DNA of 64,000 bases. It comes from Candidatus Competibacteraceae bacterium (GTDB lineage: Bacteria > Pseudomonadota > Gammaproteobacteria > Competibacterales > Competibacteraceae). Positions 43,149-52,760 of this stretch are shown here, one piece after another. Below the pieces are notes generated by a model. The model did no database searches, was not told the DNA's origin, and saw only the letters and a list, made by a program, of their open reading frames with translations. Location: the NCBI GenBank assembly GCA_016699715.1, contig CP065007.1:1426001-1490000 (forward strand), read 5' to 3'. A program made the translations under genes and the position numbers. How positions within the stretch are numbered: position 1 is the stretch's first letter; the number at the start of each line of letters is the position of its first letter.

Positions 43149-43624
43149 TGCATGATCTCCAGCAACTCTTCTGGGGTCGTGAGGAGGGGTGGACGATAGC
43201 CGCAGGCACGCAGGGCATCGAGCAATTTCAATTTGGAATCTGGCCCGACCAGGTGAGCAAAGTTCCAAGTCACGAGGTAGTGGGCTCTGCGGATACGGTG
43301 GCCAGAGCGACATGCAGCGCATCTTCGGGTTCGGTCGGCGGTAGGGCCTGTAATTCAATCAGCCGGGTCGCCAAGGTTTCCGCATCCGGCGTGATGGGCC
43401 ATGCCTCGATACCCCAAAGCATCGATCCGTAACGCGGCGGCATGGGAATCGCCACGGCTGGCTTCTTCCAGCACCAGATCAGAAATCCGCAATGTCCATG
43501 CTTGAGAGGCGAGTTCCCACCATTCGCGGGTCCACATCTGCCGCGCCGCGATGACGAGATCCCGGCTTGGACGCGCGGTGAGATACGATACGACAGACGT
43601 TTCTATGTAGACGATGGGGTTCAT
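43145..43624 (-). pseudogene. PIN-domain (VapC-like) toxin with two frameshifts
   Basis: Start MNPIVYIETSVVSYLTARPS and RDLVIAARQMWTREWWE match a well-known PIN-domain family of about 160 residues. The frame then breaks near 43420 and continues one base off (PITPDAETLATRLIELQALP, DALHVALATVSA), then returns near 43285 (HYLVTWNFAHLVG, ending EELLEIMQ). The two shifts compensate, so total length is 480 bp, the normal size. Pseudogene or two sequencing errors. Confidence 0.8.
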
Positions 43625-43653
43625 TTTGGCTTTTGGCTTTCTTTGCATTTCTT

Positions 43654-44820
43654 TCAGTCAAGATGAACGCAATCCGGCCGCTCGCCCTGCCCTAACACCC
43701 AGCGATAAACCGACAGCATTTGCTGGGCGATGCCGGGCCAGCCGAAATTCTGTTCGACATAGGTTCTTCCCCGCTGGCCCATTTCGCGTAAGGTGTCAGG
43801 CGGGAGATTCATCGCTTCGCGCAAGGCGGCGACCAGCGGTTCCACACCGATGTCGATCCACCAGCCGCAGCGGTGGGTGTGCAAGCCTTGCCACGGAGCG
43901 CCCTTGGTGGTGATGACCGAAACGCCACAGGCCAGCGCCTCCGCAACGACCAGCCCGAAGTTTTCGCTGAAGGTGGGCAAGACGAACACCTCCGCCGAAC
44001 GGTACAGCGCTTCTTTTTCGTCGCCGTACACCGAGCCGGTGAATTCAAAATCGTCCTGCAAGCCGGCTTGATGGATGGCGGCTTCGACGATCGGTTGATG
44101 TCCGCCTTCGTCGGGACCGGCGATGATCATTTTCCAGCCACTGGGCCTGACGATTTGCCAAGCCTGGATCAGATTCAGCAAACCTTTTTTTTGATGGATT
44201 CGGGAGAGGAACAGCATTTTTCTGGGCGTTCCTTTGGGATACGCTTGGTCGCGCCATTCCGGGAGATCGGTGCCATTGGGGATAATGGCGATGGGTTGGC
44301 GTAGTCCGAGTTGACGAAAACTCTCCGCTTCTTGTTCCGCCGTAGCGTGTAATACCGCCGCCGATTCCAAATCGCGGCGTTGATAAAGGTTCCAGGCCAG
44401 CCGTTTCTTCCATGCCTTATGGTTCATGGCCCAGGGTTCGAGCATGCCGTGCGGTTGCGCAATCATGGCGATGCGGTGCGTGCGGGCGAATCGAGAGACC
44501 CAATGATTGACCGGCAGCCACAAACCATGATTTTGAATCAGTGAAAATTCATGATCCTTGATGAGGTTGTGCAGTGCGCCGCGCAACGGCAATCCAAGCC
44601 GCAAGGCATTTGGCGAGTTTGTATTGGCGATCAATCGTTGCACGTTTGGATTCAGCGAGGGGAGTGTGGATTCCCCCAGCAACGCTTGCGAAACCAGCAC
44701 CGGATGGATGGCCGGTTGCTGGCCCAGGGCATCCGCTAGATCGACGACCGCTTTTGAAGTGCCGCCCGATTGCACCTGGAGACCTGCAATGGTGTGGAAC
44801 ACCGATAGCTCGCGGGTCAT
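43654..44820 (-). CDS. Family 4 glycosyltransferase
   Basis: This 388-residue GT-B enzyme has an N-terminal acceptor domain starting VFHTIAGLQVQSGGTSKAVV and a C-terminal nucleotide-sugar domain (KMLFLSRIHQKKGLLNLIQA, then VFVLPTFSENFGLVVAEALA with the E-x7-E motif). The GGTSKAV opening is typical of EPS GT4 enzymes that act on a bound lipid. It is one of four glycosyltransferases dispersed among accessory genes here, so it may be left over from a longer EPS operon. Confidence 0.9.
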   Translation of the reverse strand: MTRELSVFHTIAGLQVQSGGTSKAVVDLADALGQQPAIHPVLVSQALLGESTLPSLNPNVQRLIANTNSPNALRLGLPLRGALHNLIKDHEFSLIQNHGLWLPVNHWVSRFARTHRIAMIAQPHGMLEPWAMNHKAWKKRLAWNLYQRRDLESAAVLHATAEQEAESFRQLGLRQPIAIIPNGTDLPEWRDQAYPKGTPRKMLFLSRIHQKKGLLNLIQAWQIVRPSGWKMIIAGPDEGGHQPIVEAAIHQAGLQDDFEFTGSVYGDEKEALYRSAEVFVLPTFSENFGLVVAEALACGVSVITTKGAPWQGLHTHRCGWWIDIGVEPLVAALREAMNLPPDTLREMGQRGRTYVEQNFGWPGIAQQMLSVYRWVLGQGERPDCVHLD

Positions 44821-44941
44821 CCATCCTCCTTGAACGAAGCATCGTTCAAAACGCTTTACTCCAAGGAGGAGCGGGTCTTTGGCTCATGCCGTTCGCGTGG
44901 TGAAGGATATCTATCAGGGTAGCCGTTCATTCCCCTCTACT

Positions 44942-46483
44942 CTACTGGGGTAAAGGGGCGAGAGGCAGTCCGGCGCGGCGGTCGGCGATGGCGCGTTCGA
45001 GAGTGCGCCAAGGGGAGTGGCCGCGTTGGCGGCAGGTGTCGATGACGCTGGCGAGCAGGGCGAAGACCCGCGAGCCGACCGGGGTGCGGGTGCCGTGACT
45101 GATCTTGCGCGCGATCACCCCATGCCGCAGGGCGCGCTCGGCCTCGTTGTTCGTTAAGGGGTGTTTCGGGTACCGCAGTACCTGGAAGATGGCGTCCCAG
45201 TCATTGAGCCACTCCACCGCCAAGGCGTGGGTTTTAGCGTGGTCGCTCCCTTGGCGCCGCTCGCAGGCGGCGCGCAACGCCGCCACCCGCGACGCGTGTT
45301 GAGTGGGCCAATCGACCGGGAGCGGACCTTCGCGGGCGGCGTAGACCGCCGCCATCAGCGCCTCCAAGGTCTCCAGCACGAACCGGCCAAAGACACGGGC
45401 CTCGCGGTCGCCACTCTCGGCCAGGCCCCGCGCCTTGCGAATCAGGTGCGCCCAACAGCGTAACCGGCGCGGGTCGTGGCGGTACGCCATCCAGCCATCG
45501 CTCATCAGCCAGCCGCTAAAGCCGTCCAGCACGTTCTCGACCCGCTCCTTGCCGCGCCCGGCCACGTAGTACAGGGTCGCGGTCGCCGCGACAAACACCC
45601 ACAGCCACAGCGGCCGACCGTGTTCGGGCCAGGAGGTTTCGTCGGCGTGCAGCAGATGACTGTCCAGAACCGCCTGGACGAGTTCGTCTTCCGCCGGCGC
45701 CACCGCCGCGCCGGCTTCGTGGAGCGTCCGATGGATCGTGCCGGTACTCAGCTTCAGTCCCAGCCACTCGTCCAGGAATTCGCGAATCCGTGCCCGCGAC
45801 AGCCGGAACCGGAAAGCCAGTGCCACGATCAGCGTGGCCAGCCCAGGACCCACGAGCCGCCATTCCCCGAGTGTTATACCCGCCAGTAACGGATCGACCA
45901 CCCCTTGACCGGCTAGCGCCCGAGTCCGATGGCCACAGGCGCAGGGCACCTCGTAATAGCGATGGTCCACCACCCACACGGTCAGCCCCGGTCGCGCCGG
46001 ATCGCCCCAGTGCAGGTCGACCGCCTGAAACCCGGTGTAGGCCACCGCGCCCACCGGGTCCAGCGGCCGGCCACAGCCGGCGCAGGTGTCGGGGTAATGG
46101 GCCTGTTCGGCATTCGCTTGGAACACCTGCGTGCGGCCCACCCCCGGCGCTCCCGGTTGCTTGCCCGGTTTGCGGGCCGCGGGGACCTTCGCCGGTTTCG
46201 CCTCGGCCGATGGCCGTTCCGCTGACTCCGGCTTCGCCTCCGCCGACTCGGGTCCCTCGTCCGCCGCATCGGCGGCATCCGATTTCGGCCCGCCACCCGG
46301 TCGGTCCCACGGCGCCCGACTGCTCGGCGGCCGCGAACTGTTGTCCGGTCCTTGATTCAACCGGTCCAGCGCCTCCTTCAAATCGTCCAGCAGCTTGCCC
46401 GACAGCGCACGCACCTCGGCCTCCCCCAGCGAATCCAGGTAGGCGTGGTCTCATTGGCGCAGGCTATGTGGACTGAGGTGCAT
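44942..46483 (-). pseudogene. IS66-family transposase with in-frame stop near the start
   Basis: The ORF from GTG 46414 gives 490 residues. Upstream in the same frame the natural IS66 N-terminus is visible (MHLSPHSLRQ, from 46483, then stop TGA at codon 11, then YLDSLGEAEVRALSGKLL), so codon 11 is a nonsense mutation. The catalytic residues are intact: Asp in LLHADETSW, Asp in LMSDGWMAY and Glu in NNEAERAL, plus two zinc-binding Cys pairs. Re-initiation at GTG may still give an active protein. No tnpA/tnpB helper genes or clear ends are next to it. Confidence 0.82.
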
Positions 46484-46488
46484 GGTGG

Positions 46489-47327
46489 TTGATCGTGGGG
46501 CTGGACTCTAGTTTTCCATACCTACTCCCCGAGGGGAAGTTAGCCATTACCGGGAGGGGTGTGAAGAGTTACAGACAATTTAGAGCCTGTACTGGACTCT
46601 CTCAGAAAGAATTTGACCTTATTCTACCTGAGTTTGCAAAGTGTTTGCAGTTGGCCCAACAACAGCGTTACCAAAAACACCGCTTACAACGTCAAAGAAA
46701 GCCGGGTGGCGGTCGGAAAGGTGCATTATTCTCACCCGATTTAAAACTCTTTTTTATCCTGCTTTATCTCAAAAACTATCCGACATTTGATGTGCTGGGT
46801 TGCTTGTTTGACCTGAGTCTAGCCAAAGCCCAAGAAAATTTTGTTAAATTTATGCCTATTTTAAAGCAGGCTGAAAAACGCTTGCATATCTTACCGTATC
46901 GCCATTTTAAGCCTGCCAATACTGATAAGCAATCTATTGATCATCATCAGAAGATTATTTTGATGCGACAGAAAGGCTTTGTTGCCGCCCTCACCATGCG
47001 CGTAAACAAAAACATTATTTTAGTGGCAAGAAACGCCACCATACTCTGAAAAACACGGTGATCGGGGACAGCAATAAAGGCATTCCAGTTGTTGGCCCAA
47101 CAGTGGCCGGTAGCCGGCATGACTACGCGTTATTGAAAGAGGAATTAGATCCTCAGCAGCCGGGTCTCTCCACCGTGGAAGCTTGGGTTGATTTGGGTTA
47201 TCAAGGGATCAAAGATCACTATCCCTCGTTCCATAAAATTTATATTCCTCATAAAAAGCCTCGCCGGTCGAAAGCCAATCAATGCTCTGCATTAACTCCT
47301 CAGCGACACCTTATAGGTCTTCTTTAG
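46489..47327 (+). pseudogene. IS5-like (HTH_Tnp_4/DDE_Tnp_4) transposase, frameshifted and truncated
   Basis: The first frame encodes the HTH (FRACTGLSQKEFDLILPEF) and RKPGGGRKGALFSPDLKLFF. Near 46950 the frame shifts by -1 into DYFDATERL, HYFSGKKRHHTLKNTVIGD and AGSRHDYALLKEEL, the catalytic half, with WVDLGYQG. It ends at 47327 after KKPRRSKANQ, before the last catalytic region expected, so the 3' end is missing. No slippery run is seen at the shift. The remnant abuts wecB. Confidence 0.82.
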
Positions 47328-48439
47328 TAAGTTGTGGATTGATTTTTTAGTAAAATTTTTTCTAACACTGCAACGATCCGTTCCCCCGCGTGCCCATCCC
47401 ACAGCTCCGGAATTCCACCCTGTTGCCACTTGTTGGCGAACAGCCGATCAAGCGCGGGAGCCAGCTTGATGGGGTCGGTACCGATCAAGGCATTGGTGCC
47501 AACAGTGATGGTCTCAGGCCGCTCGGTGGTATCGCGCAGTGTCATGCAAGGTACGCCTAGCACGGTTGCCTCTTCGGTAATCCCACCGGAATCGGTGATC
47601 ACCGCCTTAGCATTTTTGACCAGGTAGTTGAATTCCAGATAGGGCTGGGGATCAACCAGCCGCAGGCTCGCTGGCAAATCAGCCAACTCGCGCAGGGTCT
47701 TGGCGGTGCGCGGATGTACAGGGAAGACCACCGGCAGGCCGTGCGTCCCCTCGGCGATCGCTGTCAACATTCGCTCTAACGCCCCAGCCTCGTCTACATT
47801 AGCTGGCCGATGCAGAGTCACCACGAAATATTCGCCTGTCCGCAACCCAAGTTCATCCCAGAACAGCGGGGGCTGCAACCGCTCCAAGTGAGCAAGCAGG
47901 CTGTCAATCATGGTATTGCCGACAAAGAAAATCTGCTCTTCGTTTACCCCCGCCTTACGCAGATTCTCATTAGCATAGGTGCTGGTAGTGAAGAACCAGT
48001 TGGTGATTGCATCGGTCACCCTGCGGTTAATCTCCTCCGGCATACTCCAGTCACCGGAGCGTATGCCACCCTCCACATGCGCCACCGGTACACACAGTTT
48101 CTGCGCCGCAATGGCGCAAGCCATCGTCGAGGTTACATCGCCGACCACCAGACATAAATCTGAGCGCACATCCAGCAGTAACCGTTCATAGCGTGTCATG
48201 ATCGCTGCGGTCTGCTCCGCCTGGGTGCCGGAACCTACTTCCAGATTCACGTCCGGCTCCGGGATGCCAAGTTGGGCAAAAAAAGTGCCCGATAGCCGGG
48301 CATCGTAGTGTTGGCCGGTATGCACCAAGCGGTAGCGTAACTGCCCACCTGTCGCTTTCTGGGCATCCAACGCCCGAATAATCGGCGCTATTTTCATGAA
48401 GTTCGGGCGCGCTCCCGCAATGATGTCGATTAAAAACAT
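47324..48439 (-). CDS. wecB: UDP-N-acetylglucosamine 2-epimerase (non-hydrolysing)
   Basis: This 371-residue enzyme interconverts UDP-GlcNAc and UDP-ManNAc. Signatures: IIAGARPNFMKIAPIIRAL, VHTGQHYD, VGDVTSTMACAIAAQK, HVEGGIRSGD, FFTTS and ITDSGGITEEA with the conserved EE-like region. It would supply ManNAc for the EPS repeat. No UDP-ManNAc dehydrogenase (wecC) is in the window. It is followed downstream by the broken IS5-like gene. Confidence 0.95.
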   Translation of the reverse strand: MFLIDIIAGARPNFMKIAPIIRALDAQKATGGQLRYRLVHTGQHYDARLSGTFFAQLGIPEPDVNLEVGSGTQAEQTAAIMTRYERLLLDVRSDLCLVVGDVTSTMACAIAAQKLCVPVAHVEGGIRSGDWSMPEEINRRVTDAITNWFFTTSTYANENLRKAGVNEEQIFFVGNTMIDSLLAHLERLQPPLFWDELGLRTGEYFVVTLHRPANVDEAGALERMLTAIAEGTHGLPVVFPVHPRTAKTLRELADLPASLRLVDPQPYLEFNYLVKNAKAVITDSGGITEEATVLGVPCMTLRDTTERPETITVGTNALIGTDPIKLAPALDRLFANKWQQGGIPELWDGHAGERIVAVLEKILLKNQSTTY

Positions 48440-48594
48440 ATCAAATTTTTCTCAAGACAAAATAGACGGATCCTGGCCCAAGTTTAGAAATTATATTAGC
48501 TCGGTAGTATTTAATATTCCATGCGAAAATCCGGCAGATAACTAAGTCGATCCACACAGCCAAGGCATTATTATAAGGAGACACGTTTACTTTA

Positions 48595-49266
48595 TTAAAA
48601 AACACCCTCGTTACCGGAAACATACATAAACGTTTTTTCGATTAAAAAACCAGCATTAGTCAATATTGAAGTTAGCAGCTTTAAAGGGATACCTCGCTCT
48701 CTTTTTATAAGGCCAGGTCTAGGATATCGCCAATCACCCATAGATGAAATTGGCTCCCGCAGAAGCATTACGCCATCTTTCACTAAACACCTTGAACACT
48801 CCTTAATTACTTTGGAAACATTAGGAATATGATGCATGACGCCATGGCAGGTTACTAAATCAAAAGTCGAGTCAGCAAATGGTAAATCTCCCAAAGCCGT
48901 AGGCTTAACATATCTACATGGAATACCGAAGATTCGATCCACACCTGAAAATACTTCGGATGGATCCAATAGTGTGACAAAATCTATCTTTCCGGAAATA
49001 GGTTGCAATTCTTCGCCATAGGCCTCTCCAAAACAAAGGACATGCCGAAATCGCTGGTTATTAGGTAAATACGAGTAACCATGATGCCAATTTAACTTAT
49101 GGTAACCATATCTGTGATGTGATCTATGATATAGACCGAGTTCAGCGTACCCTTCTTGCTCGTCCCGAAACCACTCTTCAATTTCGGACTCACTGAAATC
49201 GTTCCCGTAGAGTTTTTCCCCATCAAGGAAAACATCATTATCTTGGCGAGGAATTTTCGTTTTCAT
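48595..49266 (-). CDS. SAM-dependent methyltransferase
   Basis: This protein has 223 residues from the ATG at 49266; the longer frame to 49425 adds no conserved sequence. FRHVLCFGEAYGEELQPISG is an altered SAM motif I, DLPFADSTFDLVTCHGVMHH contains motif II and the post-motif HH, and ECSRCLVKDGVMLLREP is motif III. It is a class I enzyme of the Methyltransf_11 type. The C-terminus (SGNEGVF) ends soon after the last helix, so it may be slightly truncated. A sugar O-methyl or similar decoration is likely in this context. Confidence 0.8.
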   Translation of the reverse strand: MKTKIPRQDNDVFLDGEKLYGNDFSESEIEEWFRDEQEGYAELGLYHRSHHRYGYHKLNWHHGYSYLPNNQRFRHVLCFGEAYGEELQPISGKIDFVTLLDPSEVFSGVDRIFGIPCRYVKPTALGDLPFADSTFDLVTCHGVMHHIPNVSKVIKECSRCLVKDGVMLLREPISSMGDWRYPRPGLIKRERGIPLKLLTSILTNAGFLIEKTFMYVSGNEGVF

Positions 49267-49303
49267 GTTTGCACCATTGTGTTTTTTTACTAGAAAAACG
49301 CAC

Positions 49304-50470
49304 TTAATCACGCCTAGTAAAGCGTAGCACACCTTCAATAATACGTGCGGCATGCTGTTCCGATGTGTATCGTTCGACCGCACGCCTCCGAGCATTTTTG
49401 GAAATGATAAGTCGCATCTCATCATCTAGTAAACATTTTTTAATAACCGTGATGAGTGAATCGATATCATTATCGCAATAGAAGAAACCTGTCTGTCCTT
49501 CTTCAACAGCCTCCCACTCGGTTCCGTGACGAGCCAAATTATCGGAGATGATTGGAGGTAGCCCGTAGCCCATAGGGTGTATAATCGGTAACCCTGCCTC
49601 TGGAATCAAAGCTGCTGCGCTCAACTTCATATATTTAGCGATCTCTATTTCGTCATAAATAGCGCCTACAAAATGAACTTTTCTTTGGGTCGCCAGTTGG
49701 AGTGAAAGGCTATGTAAATTATCAACGTCGTCACCGTCACCGATAAGCAGAAGATGAACATCGTATCCTTGTGCAGCAAGTGCGGTAATAGCATGTAAAG
49801 AAATACTCAATCTTTTACGAGGGACGATTCGTCCGATGAAGAGCAGCACAAAAGCACCGGCAGCAATTCCTAGTTTCTCACGCAACTGCTGAACGTCTTC
49901 CTCACGCACCATCGCCTCAGCCGCACGTTGCGCCGACACATCGAGTGAATTGTAGATAACATGAATCCGGTCAGCAGGCACTCCCCCATCAGTTAGCAGC
50001 CGCTTTGGATAATCGCCATAAAGCAAAAGCCCACGCGCAAGATTGTAAAAAGCGCGCCTGAACCACCATTTCGGTCCAGACTCTGACCTTTGAAGACCAA
50101 TCGTCCAACTGAGAACAGGCACGTTGCACCAGCGCCCCCATAACAACACGAGCCAACTGGTGATGTCATAAACACTACCTTGAACGATTACGCAATCCGG
50201 CTGCTCACGACGTACCAAGCGCCAGGCTTCAGGGTGCCAAGTGAAACCAGAATGCCCTCCAAAACGAATGTTTCGAGGTGCAACAAGATGGTGTCGAATT
50301 TGATCTAGCTCGGCGCCTTGTAGTGTGCGTAATCCCTCTGCATGATCTCCCGCAATAATCGTGAATACTGGATCACTACTGGCTGAGAGAATCTCGAATA
50401 CCCTCTTTCGGTAGGTGGGTATGACGGGCTGTAATATTAGAACGCGTAAAGGTAAACTTGAGCGCTTCAT
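49304..50470 (-). CDS. Family 4 glycosyltransferase
   Basis: This 388-residue GT-B enzyme has RVLILQPVIPTYRKRVFEIL at the N-terminus, a central LLWGRWCNVPVLSWTIG, and the C-terminal LLFIGRIVPRKRLSISLHAI with AAALIPEAGLPIIHPMGYGL, a variant E-x7-E region. It lies between the possible hydrolase and the methyltransferase. Donor and acceptor are unknown. Confidence 0.88.
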   Translation of the reverse strand: MKRSSLPLRVLILQPVIPTYRKRVFEILSASSDPVFTIIAGDHAEGLRTLQGAELDQIRHHLVAPRNIRFGGHSGFTWHPEAWRLVRREQPDCVIVQGSVYDITSWLVLLWGRWCNVPVLSWTIGLQRSESGPKWWFRRAFYNLARGLLLYGDYPKRLLTDGGVPADRIHVIYNSLDVSAQRAAEAMVREEDVQQLREKLGIAAGAFVLLFIGRIVPRKRLSISLHAITALAAQGYDVHLLLIGDGDDVDNLHSLSLQLATQRKVHFVGAIYDEIEIAKYMKLSAAALIPEAGLPIIHPMGYGLPPIISDNLARHGTEWEAVEEGQTGFFYCDNDIDSLITVIKKCLLDDEMRLIISKNARRRAVERYTSEQHAARIIEGVLRFTRRD

Positions 50471-50529
50471 CACAGGTTGCTATACGGGTTTGGCACAAGG
50501 CGTGGTCATCGGGCGATTTTGGAAGGCCG

Positions 50530-51843
50530 TCAAGATGAGCTTGGTTCTTTGTGTTGCGGCTGTAGTATTTTTGCCATCTCCCCAATCTCAGTGAGTGTCG
50601 TATGACGTCCCCTCATGGTGACTTGGAAGGTGGTATTGCCACATCTTACTGGTGTATTCGTCTCGGCTGTTTCTTCCTGCCAGGGATTGATCGCCATAAC
50701 GATGCACTCGCCGTCATTCACAATCAATTGACGGATAAGTGGGCGTTTCTCTTTCCAGAGCACATGGGCTGGTTCGTCGATAACAAGACGTGCCTTGCCA
50801 ATCTTGTCCGACAGGTTTGCAACCCTGTTGAGAGATTGCATGAAGAGCGACAACCTTGCGTAAGGCGGACCATCACCAGGCTTCAGTTGTGGTTCATAGC
50901 CAAACAGGACGATACCTTTAGCCCCACTGAAGAAGGGGAGTATGGCCATCGCTTCGGCAAGATACGGTTCGAGTTCGCGATGTCCATCTTTCTGAAATTG
51001 CAACGATTCATAGGCAAACAAAGGCTTGTCACCTAACCGTCGTGTACGCAGATAGTTCTCCTCGACATTTGCAGCCATATAGAAGATTGTTTCGGGGGAA
51101 TCGTAGAAAGCATAGATACTGGCGATATAAAAATCAACGTACCGATCAATGTATTGCCAGAGTTTCCAGTCAGAGTGGTGTGTTCCATCGATCTGTTGAG
51201 CTGTTTTGCCTGCGATCCCCCAATAGTCTCGACGGAAAGGTTGTACCCCATAGAGACCAACGCGAGAATCGGGATCAATCTCCTTCGTCCATTTGAGGGG
51301 TAGCCAGAACCATTCGGCCCACTCTTGGAAGTAGGTTTCCTCGAAGTGGTGAAGGGTCTCCGCTTTGGAGGCTGCGCGAATGGACGGATCAGCCCAAGCT
51401 TTGGCGGCATCCTCCTGAAATTCGAACTCGATATCATGGACGTAAATACCACAACTGCGTTGTGCAGTAATGTTGCGCTTGATGATCCGCTCAAAAAATG
51501 ATGGCTTTACCCAAGGGTTTTTATTACCTTTATCGAGATAATGTGCAATATTTTCCTGTTGCTTACCGGGATAATCAGCATAGGGATTGATCAGTGTAAT
51601 GGGCTTGAAGCCATGTGCGAACGCTTGAGTCTCGTTTTCCCCATTGGTTCGATCAAGAACATTCCAAAAAACCTCTAGCCCACCACGCATGGCAAATATT
51701 GGTAACTGGCTCCAATCTGGCTTGATCTGTTGATTGGCTACTTCGTCTATACTTTGAACCTCACGAGCGGTCAATACTATGCTGAAAATAAGCGCAATTA
51801 GACCGGCAAGAATAGCGATCAACTTCTTGATGAATGTTGGCAT
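50530..51843 (-). CDS. Membrane-anchored protein, possible glycoside hydrolase
   Basis: This protein has 437 residues from the ATG at 51843. An N-terminal signal-anchor (LIAILAGLIALIFSIVLTA) is followed by a large soluble domain, probably periplasmic. An alternating alpha/beta pattern suggests a TIM barrel. The segment CGIYVHDIEFEFQEDAAKAW has an acidic D-x-E pair at the end of a predicted strand, as in catalytic sites of several glycoside hydrolases, and VGLYGVQPFRRDYWGIAG follows. No family is firmly recognised. Its place between Wzx/Wzy-type and transferase genes is typical of EPS-trimming hydrolases, but this is inference. Confidence 0.55.
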   Translation of the reverse strand: MPTFIKKLIAILAGLIALIFSIVLTAREVQSIDEVANQQIKPDWSQLPIFAMRGGLEVFWNVLDRTNGENETQAFAHGFKPITLINPYADYPGKQQENIAHYLDKGNKNPWVKPSFFERIIKRNITAQRSCGIYVHDIEFEFQEDAAKAWADPSIRAASKAETLHHFEETYFQEWAEWFWLPLKWTKEIDPDSRVGLYGVQPFRRDYWGIAGKTAQQIDGTHHSDWKLWQYIDRYVDFYIASIYAFYDSPETIFYMAANVEENYLRTRRLGDKPLFAYESLQFQKDGHRELEPYLAEAMAILPFFSGAKGIVLFGYEPQLKPGDGPPYARLSLFMQSLNRVANLSDKIGKARLVIDEPAHVLWKEKRPLIRQLIVNDGECIVMAINPWQEETAETNTPVRCGNTTFQVTMRGRHTTLTEIGEMAKILQPQHKEPSSS

Positions 51844-52016
51844 TTGTTCACTTCGGCTTGTTATCTTTGAAGATCGTAAAATTCGCCCTACAACAACACC
51901 AAACCCACAAGAATCGACGAAGAACCACATCTTTCATCATGAGCGTCCATTTCACTGGGTTGGTATCGCTCGTCAACTTTCTGGTCGGACTAGAATAAGG
52001 AATGCGCACAGATGCA
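51844..52016. other. Intergenic gap upstream of the hydrolase-like gene
   Basis: No gene was found in 173 bp. A weak open frame upstream of the next gene's ATG is not conserved. The gap breaks the close spacing of the genes to its right and may hold a promoter. Confidence 0.3.
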
Positions 52017-52760
52017 TTAGCAAGGATCAAGAATTGGTGCTGCTTTTACAAAGGTATAATTGCCGTTACCCTGCGCATAAATTAACAGATAGCCAGCAGA
52101 AAGTAATTTGCTAATTGAATATCGAATTCTATTTTTATAATTACTATCTAATTGATTGAAATATTCATCATATTCTACACAGATTACTTTAACTTTAATT
52201 CCATCCTCAATGATAGAATCTATAACCTTATACTCCGCTCCTTCTATGTCTATTTTTATTAGGTCTATTTTTTTATGACCAATCTCATTCATTATATCTT
52301 TTAGTCTTTTCACTTTAACGACAATATATTCATCAGTTTTTTGAAGGTTCACAAGGGAATGAGAGACATGTTCTATATTGCGTGGAACGTAAAATTTTAG
52401 TGTATCTTCCTTATCCCAAAGCCCCACCTCAAAAAAATGATATTTAGGATTTTGACCCGCTACCTTTTCAACATAACTAATTGCTCTCGGCGTTGGATCA
52501 AAAGCAAATACATCACATGAAAAATACTCAATTAATCCAAGATCAAACGAAATATCTTCACCACAGCCAACACAGTAACAAACTGAGTTGGCATCAATTA
52601 AAGTCGATGGGACTACCCAGCTTCCATATCGTGAGCCAATCTCTTTTAAATCGTTACGACGGTTTACTTTATATAATGAAATATAATCAAAACCGAGTAG
52701 CCCAAAAAAGTGGTTTTGGAGCTTAGCCCATAACTTTTTAGCAATTTGTTTTGGTTTCAT
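52017..52760 (-). CDS. FkbM family methyltransferase (third)
   Basis: This 247-residue protein is AT-rich in codon use. The FkbM pattern is visible: VCYCVGCGEDISFDLGLIEY (motif I), DVFAFDPTPRAISYVEK, YHFFEVGLWDKEDTLKFYV, KKIDLIKIDIEGAEYKVIDS (the strand-4 DIEG signature). The family transfers methyl to hydroxyl groups of sugars or polyketides. It overlaps the polymerase-like gene upstream by 4 bp. Codon use unlike the neighbours suggests separate acquisition. Confidence 0.85.
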   Translation of the reverse strand: MKPKQIAKKLWAKLQNHFFGLLGFDYISLYKVNRRNDLKEIGSRYGSWVVPSTLIDANSVCYCVGCGEDISFDLGLIEYFSCDVFAFDPTPRAISYVEKVAGQNPKYHFFEVGLWDKEDTLKFYVPRNIEHVSHSLVNLQKTDEYIVVKVKRLKDIMNEIGHKKIDLIKIDIEGAEYKVIDSIIEDGIKVKVICVEYDEYFNQLDSNYKNRIRYSISKLLSAGYLLIYAQGNGNYTFVKAAPILDPC

